This document shows positions 1 to 9,616 of a stretch of DNA of 32,219 nucleotides, piece by piece. The stretch lies in the NCBI GenBank assembly GCA_004802725.1, contig SGPM01000309.1, positions 1-32,219 on the forward strand, in the 5' to 3' direction. Position 1 is the first letter of the stretch; every line of letters begins with the position of its first letter. The position numbers and the translations under genes were made by a program. The notes beneath the pieces were generated by a model. It ran no database searches and was not told the origin of the DNA. It saw only the letters and a list, made by a program, of their open reading frames with translations. Origin of the DNA: Antrodiella citrinella (taxonomy: Eukaryota > Basidiomycota > Agaricomycetes > Polyporales > Steccherinaceae).

Positions 1-47
1 TCTAGATCCTTTCAAGTTTCAACAGCATGTGAGGTGACATATCCTAG

Positions 48-1177
48 GAATTCTGTCGCGAGTCGCTTTTGTGGAGCAAATTGCACCATGCCAACGTACT
101 ACCGTTCTTGGGAGTCTCTCAGGATGCATTCGAGCAGTCGATTTGCATGGTGGTACCTTTCATGTCAAGGGGTAAGATCCTACGTCGCATGGTGGCTCAA
201 GAGCCAGAAGTGTCAGCGCATGACGTATTGACTGAACATAACTTCCATGCTCGCGTGAACACATGGGTGAGTCTTGTATTTGACTACTGCGATCCGACAT
301 AGCTGAAGGTCACGGTCTCGGCATTAATTTAGCTGTACGAGGTTTCACTCGGCCTAGCATACCTCCACTCTCAAGGAGTCGTGCATGGCGATCTTCGTAG
401 CGTATGTTTGAACCTCACTTATCGCGAGTTTTCGACTCATGTCCAATGTTCTTTGTAAGGGAAACATCTTGATTGATGACGACGATCACGTTCGCCTCAC
501 AGATTTTGGATTTGCATTGATTGCGGCCGCACGCCCAACGCCTATGGCTCAAGAAAGGGCGGAGCATCTTATTATTTCATGGCGCCCGAGCTCTGGGAAC
601 CGTCGGACTTCGGGTTGGTGCGGTCTAGGCCTACTAAAGCTAGTGACGTATACGCATTCGCATGCACCTGTATCGAGGTATCGTATTTCAGGTGGTCGTC
701 ACTGATATTACGTCTCATGGAAAGTCTTTGTAGCTTTATACAGGCAAGGCACCATGGACGGAGGGGAAGCCTACTATGTACCGGATTAGTAAGAGAGTAT
801 TGCGAGGAGATCGTCCTCAAAGACCGTCTACGATCTCTGGCTCTCTTTGGGCGATAATGGAAGATTCTTGGGCACAACAGCCGAGTGCAAGACTCACTTC
901 AGAAAGCCTTTCATCCAGGTTGTATCGCATTGCCTGGTCCGAAGGCGATAGGGAATGGTCCCGTATATCGAAGAGTTCAAAAACAAGCGACGTAGGACCT
1001 GCAGAAGCCTCTGTTCGAATACCAGCCACACTCGAGATGCACGCAGAGCTTCAACGTGGCGTCATCGGGCATCTTTATAAGGCCATATTGGGCGGTTTCA
1101 AAGGTGGAGAAATCGAGTCGAATATGCCCCATCCTCCTCAAGAAGACATTCAACGCACGATCGACATCGCTTGGGAC
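48..1177 (+). pseudogene. TKL-like protein kinase domain 1 (partial, frameshifted)
   Basis: Exons read as 48-266, 333-401, 460-677 and 734-1177, all joined in phase 0. The first begins after an intron acceptor at 46-47, and the P-loop exon lies outside the window. Visible kinase landmarks are the alpha-C Glu in CRESLLW (48-80), HGDLRS for the catalytic loop (HRD replaced by HGD), GNILID, DFGFALI, MAPEL, the F-helix SDVYAFA and the GKAPW motif at the start of the last exon. The frame is lost in the activation segment: the DFG exon reads in one frame to about 525, and the MAPEL part continues in another, equivalent to one missing base near the GCGGCCGC site at 523-530. No intron can explain this, so the copy is a pseudogene or carries a sequencing error. 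A linker of about 100 residues without a recognised domain follows and runs in frame into the second kinase domain. Kinase assignment is firm; substrate is unknown. Confidence 0.8.
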
Positions 1178-1250
1178 GTAAGTTTCCATTTTTTTTGATT
1201 GATATGACGATATCGCGGGTCTGACGATCCATCCTGTGCCCTTGTCTTAG

Positions 1251-2516
1251 CTCTTAGATGGTTCTTCGACGGCTGTAATCCCGACAGTGTCACCGCATAC
1301 ACACAGCCAGATCCTTCGGATGCTCTGCTTAAAGCTTTCCACAACTTACAAGATGCTTCCGACAAGCTTCTATCTAGAAGGGGTCACTCGCCCAAACATT
1401 GAGCCTTTTGATACGAGTGGCTCCTGTGCAGACATCTACCTTGGCCGATACAGGAATGAAGATGTCGTTTTGAAGCGACCGAGAACACAACAAAATTCGG
1501 ACATGATGAGCGAGCCGTTGAAGGTATGACCGTCAGCTCACACTTAAGAGCACTTTCGCTGATGCAGTAAACATAGCATTTCTGCCGCGAATCATTATTG
1601 TGGAAACAGCTGGATCACCCTCACGTACTAGAGTTCTTAGGAATCGCAAGGGATATCTGCAAGCCAATCTGTATGGTCTTGCCATTTATGCGTCACGGGG
1701 CAATCCGTCGAAGAATCAATGCACCAGAACCGCACTTGCAATTGACAAGACAGAGCTTTGAGGAACACGTGAACAGATGGGTGAGTACGCGTACACGTTC
1801 GATATTGCCATCTTGCCAGTTCTGATGATATGCACCATGCGTCTCAGCTTCACGAAACGGCACTCGGTTTGCAGTATCTGCATGGGCAAGGTGTGATCCA
1901 TGGTGACTTGCATTGCGTACGTGCCTTATTATACTCTGGGCTCCGGCGAATTTCATCCTATTTGCAGGGAAATATCCTGGTGGACACTGAAGATCATGTA
2001 CGCATTACGGACTTTGGCTTTGCGTTGATCGCAAATGCAACGTCCGGTCATTTTGCCTCTGTTCATGGGGGTGCGGCGCCACATTTCACTGCGCCCGAAC
2101 TCTTGGGGGCTGATGACTCGGACTCGGACTCGGATGAATCAGACGACTCGAACGATTCTAACGACTCTGACGGTTTAGCGACCCGGCCAACAAGCGCTTC
2201 TGATGTATACGCGTTTGCATGTACCTCTGTTGAGGTAACGTATACAACGCTATCTCCTTAACTTCGTATGCTGATGTGCACTATCTGAAAGCTGTACGGT
2301 GACAAGCTGCCTTGGAACAGATTCGATGTTATTCGGATCGGCAAGGAACTCAAGAAGAAACGAAGACCCAAGCGTCCTGTTTCGCCACACGGGGTACTAA
2401 TGCCTGAACCAATGTGGGACATAGTCGAAGCTTCTTGGAAACATGAACCCACTGAGCGACTTGGAATTTCAACGCTTGTACAAAGGTTGGATGAGATTGT
2501 GTCTGGGAAACAATGA
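1251..2516 (+). CDS. TKL-like protein kinase domain 2
   Basis: Exons 1251-1523, 1577-1780, 1848-1916, 1968-2234 and 2292-2516 join in phase 0 and end at TGA. Motifs in order: Gly-rich loop GSCADIYLG, catalytic Lys in VVLKRPR, alpha-C Glu in CRESLLW, HGDLHC, GNILVD, DFGFALIA, APELL, SDVYAFA and a helical C-lobe ending in QRLDEIVSGKQ. This matches the tyrosine-kinase-like families expanded in Agaricomycetes, predicted cytoplasmic Ser/Thr kinases. The upstream intron (1178-1250) joins this domain in frame to kinase domain 1, so both may be one polypeptide. Alternatively this is a separate gene starting at ATG 1287 or 1320. Intron positions (after the REXXLW-containing exon, after GDL, before LYG/LYT) equal those in domain 1, showing descent from a tandem duplication. 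A 20-codon Asp/Ser-rich insert follows APELL. All core catalytic residues are present, apart from Gly replacing the Arg of HRD. Confidence 0.85.
2112..2171 (+). repeat. GACTCG-type codon repeat (Asp/Ser tract) in kinase 2
   Basis: Imperfect repeats of GAC-TCG and GAT/GAC-TCT/TCG codons encode about 20 Asp, Ser, Glu and Asn residues between APELL and the F-helix. Kinase domain 1 has no counterpart at this place, so it is a local expansion within the activation-segment/F-helix loop. Confidence 0.85.
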
Positions 2517-2978
2517 ATGGTACGCGCAGTCTATCCAATTCTACGCACAGACACCATATTGAGCCTGCAGGTTTTAGGCTTAGGAAGGACGAACATCTTG
2601 ATACTCCACATTGTTCCACTAACATGCAGCGTGCGTGTCCACTAGCACGTACTTTTTTCCCTCTGTATTTGTACGCCGTTTACTGTCTTCGAACCTATCA
2701 AGCGAGACATCGTATGATAGTCTACGACTAAGCTGATCAATCTCATATTTGTTTTCCATTTCTTTCGTTGTGATCTCTATTTCAACATAGGATGCTAAAT
2801 CAGTAAGGCGCAGGTGGTGTTACATTTGCAAATGAGAAAGTGTCGACTACTGTACAGCTACAATGATGTAATACATGATGTTGTTGGTTATCAAGATAAT
2901 GTTAAGGAATGTGTGAATCGCGTCTGATACGCTTGCGTGACGATGTGTTCCCATCTCCGTACAAGGGGTCATCGATCA
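2517..2978. other. intergenic, no gene seen
   Basis: This is the 3' flank of the kinase gene. Only short chance reading frames are present, with no recognisable domain, RNA gene or repeat. Confidence 0.5.
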
Positions 2979-3692
2979 TCACCGTTGAAAGAGTTCGAAT
3001 GGGGAGAATGCGAAGAGCGACGGCCTGTCCATAGCGTGACCACCATCTCGAGAATACACGTCACATGGATGGCCATTCCGAGGCATCACAGCTGTGATTC
3101 GGAAGTAGGTGTGGCCGGTGAAGAATTGCCCTTTGTGACGACCTTCTTCGATCTGAAAGCCTTTCACCAGCGTCGACTCGCCCAATCCGGTAGGCTACAA
3201 ACAACGATACATGTGAGCACGAATTCAGAATTGACCAAGTCGCACGCGTACTTTGAACACAGCTTTGTGCCATAAGCCTTGTTGTCCTGTCTCAGTTGTT
3301 TGAGGATCAATGGCAACGCGCATTTGGGTCTGGCACAATTGTCAGAATTGATTAGAAAAACAGCTACGTATTGGAACTTACTAGACTTCGGAGTAGTAGG
3401 CTTGATTCCCGGTAGCTGAGCGTTGGCTCGGGTTTACCCCGCCACCAGATCGCACCGAGTGCGGGGTTGAACCAACCTCTCTGCGGACTCGTGCATTTCT
3501 CCGGGAGATACTCTATCAAGAATATAGGTGTATTTGGCATCGTCTGATGCAAGGCATGTCAGAAGTTATCCTGCAGCTGCCAGTCGTCTGAGGGAAAGTA
3601 CGCACAGGATAATCGACCACCTCAGTTCCAAGGGTCTTGCCGGGAATCCAATCACTCCACCCCTTCCGTTTGTTGTTGGCCACTTTTATCAT
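2979..3692 (-). pseudogene. possible unrecognised minus-strand gene relic
   Basis: Several minus-strand stretches look like exons but do not join cleanly. From the ATG at 3692 the frame reads MIKVANNKRKGWSDWIPGK onward. Around 3430-3550 another frame reads DDAKYTYILDRVSPGEMHES. From about 3194 down to 2979 a frame reads PTGLGESTLVKGF and ends at a stop, preceded by a fair acceptor (ttgtttgtag). A gtaagt...gtgccag pair also lies near 3330-3385. GLGEST resembles a P-loop with Lys replaced by Glu, but this is too little to name a family. It may be a degraded gene or chance open frames. Confidence 0.25.
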
Positions 3693-4449
3693 GCACTAGA
3701 ACGTATGATATGAGTATATTTGCCGCTATGACATGTAAACAAAGCGATACGCACATCTGAGGTTGCGGTCATTGACTGGTTCTGGAGATTGGACATCGCG
3801 ATGAGCAGAAATCAGATGAGCTGGAGACTTGATAACGTACATTCGAGCCCGGAATGAGTGTTATACATACCTCTCATGTAACAAAGCACAACGCATTGTG
3901 GTTAAAGATATTTGCATGGTGCAATATGCACAAAGCTGTTTCTGCAAGCAAAGCACTTTGTGACGCTTGGGCGGCGGAATGTGTTTGGTCCTACTTCCTC
4001 CTCCCGCATCATCGTCGTACGTGCTCATGATTCCCTGGATAGATGGTCATCTGTCGTCAGCCTGAGTTGAACGAACATTGGTCTCAAGCCCATGCAACGC
4101 AACACGCCCAACAACAAGACAGTTTGCAAACACCGTCCCGGCATAAGTTCGGAGGCTTCTGCACAACAAAGCCAAACAATAAGACAAGGCGTCGGCTTCC
4201 TCCGGGCTTGGACCTCTCCGAGTTCCGCCGTGTCAAAGGCGACGAAAAACTTGAAGTGTCGCGCAAGTGCCCAACGTAGAGAACGAACGGTAATGAATAA
4301 AGACACACTCTTTGACTACTTTCGAGTGTCGTGAAGCACAGATGGCTGAAATCTGAAGGGAGCAGGTCGTGTGGAAGTTCTGGTCGATAATCAATGAATA
4401 GATCCTACGTCCGTCATGTTATGCACCAACAGAAATAGTAGACTCATCA
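3693..4449. other. intergenic, nothing recognised
   Basis: This is the 3' flank of the F-box gene. Short overlapping frames around 4030-4330 show no domain or splice logic. Confidence 0.5.
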
Positions 4450-5514
4450 TCAATCGTCTGTCAAGCTGCAAGGGCTGAAACCAGATCCTTCAAACCAACA
4501 CCCTTGTTCACCGAGTATCCTGTCTTCCCAATCAGCTCGCAACCGCCTGTACCGAGCCTCATACAGCAGCTTCTCGTGCTCGTCGTCTTCCTTGAGACAA
4601 TCAGCCGTCCTGAGAACTAGCACCCTCCCGAGCGCATCTTTCTGACACAGCTGCTCCAAGTCCCGAGCGAGGGTGCCAAACACCCTCCCCTCCCCACGTG
4701 AGCGCGTAGTTGGCTTCGGCGTGATAATCACCCTCTGCAGATTAGGCGGGATGTGTTTGGAGCCCGACGGCGACGCAGAGCCTGTGATGAACAGCTTCAA
4801 CATGTCCAGAAGACCGCCACCGTCGGTCCGCCCGCGCAGACTGGACACCCTGAAGTGCGTCAAGTTCGGGGCGACCTTGCGTAGCGAGGCTCCCAGAGTC
4901 GCTGGCAGCTCCGTGTGTGTGGCGATGTGCAACCTCTCCAGACGCAGCGCCTTGTTTGAGAGAGGGAAGGACATAGGGAAGAGTGGTGATGCGACTGCGA
5001 GTTCTCGCAGGAAGGGAAGGTTTGTGGGTATGAGCGGCACGAATGGCAGATCTGAGAGGAAAGAGAGCACGGAAAGGGATAGAGCAGTGGGTTTGCGGAG
5101 AGTGGTTAGAATGAGGAGTAGCGTCTCTAGATGGGGCGCGATGGCTGTGAGAATGAAAGTGATGTTAGAGACCAGCTCTGCACCAGTGCCCTCACGATCA
5201 GAGTAGGGTGCAGGTTCCGCTGCTGCTTCCAGTGACCGATCAGAGAGGAGAAGGTGATGGACCTTGCGCAGACCAGAGTCGGGCCCGCTTGAGGTGAGAC
5301 GAAAACTGAGGGTTCTGATGTGGCGTGCCCCATACACGGCCAAGGACTGGTACCGGACATGCTCTGAAGTTGTGCGGATACGCTTGGATACAGATGAGAG
5401 CGAGCATCCGGTGTATCCGCCGTCTGTACAAGCGTACGAGAAGATATCGAGCAGCAGTTCGACGGGGAGCCGGTCCATGGAAGGAGACGGCTTGAGCAAT
5501 GGATAAGAAGCCAA
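4450..5514 (-). CDS. F-box domain protein (single exon, 354 aa)
   Basis: An uninterrupted 354-codon frame runs from ATG at 5514 to a stop at 4450. Residues about 13-55 form an F-box (MDRLPVELLLDIFSYACTD..., then LSSVSKRIRTTSEHVRYQSL), the Skp1-binding helix set that recruits SCF ubiquitin ligases. The remainder is Leu-rich (HLETLLLILTTLRKPTAL, LPFLRELAVASPLFP, LTHFRVSSLRGR), consistent with degenerate leucine-rich-repeat-like strands used for substrate binding in Agaricomycete F-box proteins. The C-terminus (DCLKEDDEHEKLLYEARYRR) is charged and helical. No intron is needed, unlike the neighbouring genes, but this is common in this expanded family. A second Met at residue 13 is a possible alternative start just before the F-box. 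The substrate cannot be inferred. Confidence 0.85.
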   Translation of the reverse strand: MASYPLLKPSPSMDRLPVELLLDIFSYACTDGGYTGCSLSSVSKRIRTTSEHVRYQSLAVYGARHIRTLSFRLTSSGPDSGLRKVHHLLLSDRSLEAAAEPAPYSDREGTGAELVSNITFILTAIAPHLETLLLILTTLRKPTALSLSVLSFLSDLPFVPLIPTNLPFLRELAVASPLFPMSFPLSNKALRLERLHIATHTELPATLGASLRKVAPNLTHFRVSSLRGRTDGGGLLDMLKLFITGSASPSGSKHIPPNLQRVIITPKPTTRSRGEGRVFGTLARDLEQLCQKDALGRVLVLRTADCLKEDDEHEKLLYEARYRRLRADWEDRILGEQGCWFEGSGFSPCSLTDD

Positions 5515-5710
5515 AGCATCCTTTGTAGCTATTTAACCTTCCGACAAGGACGGCCATAAGGTACGTAGTCTGTGGGATCAGAGAGGGAGATAGAACCAAG
5601 ATAGAACATAGAAGGATAAACCCGTCTGTATAGTCACACGCATGAATTGTTGTATAGCGCGTGTGGAAGGGACAACGGAAACCACGTGCAGGGCGTGCAC
5701 CTTTTGTTCC

Positions 5711-7441
5711 TCACTTTGTGTTCAATAAGATGCTCTTTGTGAGTGTAACAACCATGCGAAGCAAGGCGATCAATGTTGAACCGTCCAACCTGGTCCGATG
5801 ATCAGTAACAAGACTATGGGTAGGTACGGTTATACCACGGTATGACATAACCTCCCGCAAACTCACGATTTACTATCCTTGAACAACATGCGCGGCACAT
5901 CGTAACGAACCCTCGCTGAGCAAAGTAATCTCCCAAGCAGGATGTTTGTGCCGGCATAGAGTTGGTGTAGGTGTAGAATTCGTGGGTCCATCTGATCCCA
6001 ACAGCCAAGCTACGACAACGAAAGTCCTTCTTCACGTAGAAGGTGTCGTGTAATGCATCACGACTATATGGCCAATTGTTGAAACAACAATAAAACGCGC
6101 TGTCATTTTCTCGGCATTGCAAGACGACATGGCTTGTCGCCTATAGAACAAGGATGCAAGTTGACTATCGGCGAAGGACAAAAACAACGTACCTTTCCTT
6201 GTGTCATCGTAAAGTAGCATCCTTGTCACTATTTCTCTCTCTACGTGAGTGACGACATCATGTGTAGAAACCGTGCCACCGATCCAAGTCCCAAAGCTAC
6301 ACGAGGGTCCTTGAGGCCAAACTCGAGGATTCTGCGATAGACCACGCGGTCACCACGGTAGCCTGTGTTCCGATATCTGTCATGTAGGCGCATTTGTTCG
6401 AGGCGGACTTGAATACTGACGAAACAATAGTGTTTATATCAGCGGTTGAATTGAACGCGCGCTGGAATTCCTCATCGACATACAAAAGAACTTGAAATCA
6501 TGCCAAGACCATCTCTATGTTGCAGGTTGTTGGGTCAAAGAAGAACAGGAGGAGAAATCAAGGCAGTTCGACGCGGTGTATAGCTGGAAGCAATATCGCA
6601 GTGAAGGTGCAAATACAGAAGTTGGAGAACAACGTGAACGCATGAGCGTTTGTGGGAAACTTTAGTACAGTACAGGGACCCGCTCGGTCACGTATCCTGG
6701 TCTGCCTTGGGAGACTGGCCTTCCTCAGTCGCTTCAACTTGAGCGTTCCTTGGATCCCATATCACAACGTCTTCATTCCTCAGTACGGCTGCGTTGAGAA
6801 CGTCAAACTCGATAACCGACGGGAGGGATTGTGTCAATGAAGATGATTGTGCTGTTCATAGATCTGCACGACAGTGAGCGCATATCTTCTCCCATCATGT
6901 TCCTCATGCTGACGAGGTGCATCGTACGCCAAAGGAAGCAGCAAGAGCTCGAGATCGCACGTCAAGAGAAGGCGTATCGGGAGGAAATAGCGAAGAACAG
7001 AGAGGTGCATTGAACCGATCGGTAATGTGGTGAAGACTCCAGAGAATCTGTCACACGGGCGGAGATCAAATTCAGATGTGAAGACGTGTTATTAGAGGTG
7101 ACCGGTGAGCCATATATCCTGCACTGACGGGCTTTACCTTTAGATTTTGTTCGGAGTCTTTGTCTGACCTTAGATCCCGTTCTGCGAGCTTGTTTAACGC
7201 ATGCATCGCTGAGTACTACAGTTTCGCCACAAACCTCGTCATATTTCAACGATCCAGAATTATCAACATTCGCGGCGTTCCTACATGGAAGACCTACCTT
7301 CGCACCCTGTCCGTATGATGACTGTGACACCGCGATGTGAACATAAACAAATTCCATGTTGTACATTCGTATCCTATGATACACCAATCGTGTTATGTTT
7401 AATGTCTGCGTTCCTTCCAACACGCTTTCGCCAGCGACCAT
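5711..7441 (-). other. probable multi-exon gene or relic, unrecognised
   Basis: Minus-strand segments with coding character and plausible splice sites lie in series: MVAGESVLEGTQ... from ATG 7441; YSAMHALNKLAERDLRSDK (about 7136-7213, ending at a gtaaag donor); ILWSLHHITDRFNAPLC... after a gtgtgacag acceptor (about 7050); HDGRRYALTVVQIYEQHNH (about 6840-6900); VRLEQMRLHDRYRNTGYRGD...ARFLHMM (about 6255-6405, after acceptor tttcgtcag); MDPRILHLHQLYAGTNILLG...FKDSKS (about 5870-5990, ending at gtgagt); and a last piece ending in a stop at 5711-5713. Some joins are in phase and others need a frameshift. No domain is recognised. The suggested ATG lies only 25 bp below the stop of the next gene, so the true start may be elsewhere. 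It is either a badly resolved real gene or a decayed one. Confidence 0.35.
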
Positions 7442-7465
7442 TTTCAACTCAGTAGCGTGATAGGA

Positions 7466-8217
7466 CTAGTGAACGGGCTTCTTGTAGTTGTGCAACTTGA
7501 TGTGACAAGCCTTCACCTCGCTGACATGACCGTGGATGGGTTTGACAGCTTCATTCTGAGACAAGTTGGTTTGCTGGAAAGCGACACGAACACGGCATGA
7601 GCATCCTAATGCAAAAACATAACTAAGACACTAGGCTCACCTCAACTTTCTGAGCACCGGTGATGAGCACATAAATGTCGTCCTTCTCCACAGTCTTGCC
7701 CCAGCTGAAACCGTGTCCTTTGGCAAGGTATGCCTCGACGTCCTTGTTGGCCTGCTTGAGGTGCAGCCAGGTGACCTCTGTGACGGGAGCTTGGAAGTGG
7801 TCGATGGGGTGGGGCATAAACGGGGTGTGCAGCATGTAGTGCTTGCGTGAACCGCACTTGGCGAATAGGTCGCCAAGGATGTCGTAGACGGGCTTGTTGT
7901 TCACAAGCGCAAGGTGGGCCTCGACGCTCTCCCACCCTGGAGGCGGAAGTGAGACATTGCGAATAGGAGCATGCATTATGGGGACATACAAAGGACGAGC
8001 CACACGGTGTTCTCTTCCTCTTGCAAACCGTGCCAGATGCTAGGAGGGAGTAAATTCATTAGCAAGTGCCCGTGGCGTAAAACAAGCGGTGAACGTACCC
8101 GTTACAACCCCTGGCCTTAGCGACAATGGCGAAAGCCTCGTCAATGATATGAGGGTTCTTCGCGTATGCTTCATTACCCTCGAAGCGAGCGATCTCAATG
8201 ACAGTTTGTCCAGTCAT
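7466..8217 (-). CDS. ABM-like dimeric alpha/beta-barrel protein (190 aa)
   Basis: Exons on the minus strand are 8217-8099, 8039-7990, 7936-7641 and 7573-7466. The phases (2, 1, 0) are all consistent and give 190 residues. The N-terminal half (TVIEIARFEGNEAY..., GCNGIWHGLQEEENTVWLVLWWESVEAHLALVNNKPVYDIL) has the pattern of the antibiotic-biosynthesis-monooxygenase-like fold: a beta strand, helix, a glycine-rich turn before a strand (WHGLQ), and a W-x-S-x-x-x-H helix. The second half may be a further ferredoxin-like repeat (VTEVTWLHLK, YVLITGAQ). It is a paralogue of the gene at 20770-21549, with the same exon-1 length (119 nt) and the same intron phases. Small proteins of this kind are common in Agaricomycetes and mostly uncharacterised; a monooxygenase role is not established. 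A TATA-like box lies about 95 bp upstream. Confidence 0.75.
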
Positions 8218-8308
8218 AGTCGAGTATACAGTAGACTTGGGATAGAAGTCTGCTTGGTGTGTGGGGTAAGTGCGAAGAAGTCTTCAAGTCTCTCAAGTCT
8301 GCTAGGGA

Positions 8309-8316
8309 CTATATAC
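8309..8316 (-). promoter_or_regulatory. TATA-like box for the ABM-like gene
   Basis: The sequence ctatatac on the plus strand reads gtatatag on the minus strand, about 95 bp upstream of ATG 8217. That is a usual distance for a fungal TATA element plus a short leader. Confidence 0.45.
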
Positions 8317-9616
8317 CACTCCTCGTAAATTTACATGCCATGCGGGGGTACCCAAGGAGCACACCTTGACCTGGTGACAACCGTGGCGGAGAGGGCTCCT
8401 AAGTTTCGGTCATAGTACCAGCGGCATCGGGTCAGTACTATGATCTCCTTGAGAGGAACTGACTCTTGCCTAACCCAAGCGGGACTAGAATTTGTTGAAC
8501 TTCCTGGAGCATAGACCTGCATAGACTTTGACTCAGTCACGGGAACACTTCAAGCAGAGACCATCAACGCTAAGAATACGAAGAATGTCAAGTGAACAGT
8601 GAATGACACAGGAGGCAACAAGGAGCAAGTGATCGAGACTGTACCCCTTTGTATCAGCTTGTATCAGCGGACTGACTTCGCATAGACTCCTGCTCACACA
8701 CAGACCTTATGGTCGCGCGCAAGGCTCGAATACGACGACGAGTATGAGGACCATGAAACGAGGCCCTAGACACAAAGACAAGGGTGGTCAGTAAACCTGA
8801 GCATGAAGTAGAGCGCAGCTGCGCGCTCACATACCTGCATATTCCCGGATTATGTGCGCACTCAATCCCTCATACGAGGGTAGGAATCCAAAAATTATGC
8901 CTAAATTGGTCGTCTCCTCAGGCTGTCTCCCCTAGAATCGCTCTCGTGTGTCAAGATACGCAGCTACCACCATTGGGACTCTGCATGTCACAACGGGCAC
9001 ATTGCGACCACACACAAGACAGGATGCCGTCTCCCTACCATCCATATAGCACCAACACACCATGCGAAAAGATACGTCATACAGGCCCATTGACCCAGTT
9101 TCCGTGTCTTTTGCAAACGACGAGCACAATGGCCCGCCGCCGGCTAGGGAAAAAGCCTTTGACGTGCTGTGCTTCTGTGCCAATTTTAGAGAGACCGAGC
9201 TCACTCCACCAAATGATGGATGTCGAGCAAGCTGCTGTCTTCCAGCTGCCCCTAGATTCAAGCTTGGGAGAGTGAGGTACGCGAGATGGTTTTGCGTAGC
9301 AAGCTGGACGTTAAAACAAATGTTCCAACGTATAGCTTCTCGACAGGATCCCATTGCCAGAGAGATCCTGAAGACCCTCCGAGAAGGAGCATGCTGACGC
9401 CGATAAGCATCCAGAGGAGACTGCGAGGACGCAGGCGAAGGAAACCATGGAGTGATACCGAGAAAGTGCTAGAGAGACCAAGTTAGAGGGTCATCATGGT
9501 GGAACAGATGCAACATGTAAAAGACGTTTAGACGCTCTGGGTACAAAGCTTTTGTACACGTTCTCAGTGCAAGTAGTAACAATACAAGTGTACAATATTG
9601 GTTGCTACAAATGACT
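8317..9616. other. intergenic; a weak two-exon frame only
   Basis: This 1.3-kb stretch separates the ABM-like gene's promoter from the NMD3 3' end. A plus-strand frame from ATG 9062 can be spliced by a donor near 9276 (gtacgc) and an acceptor near 9334 (cgtatag) to a stop at 9486. The resulting Arg/Pro-rich product (ending RRLRGRRRRKPWSDTEK) matches nothing recognised. It may be noncoding transcript or UTR. Confidence 0.3.

Noticed and set aside
3150..3200. P-loop NTPase motif (GLGEST) on the minus strand
   Set aside because: The essential Lys is replaced by Glu and no other NTPase motif is visible nearby.
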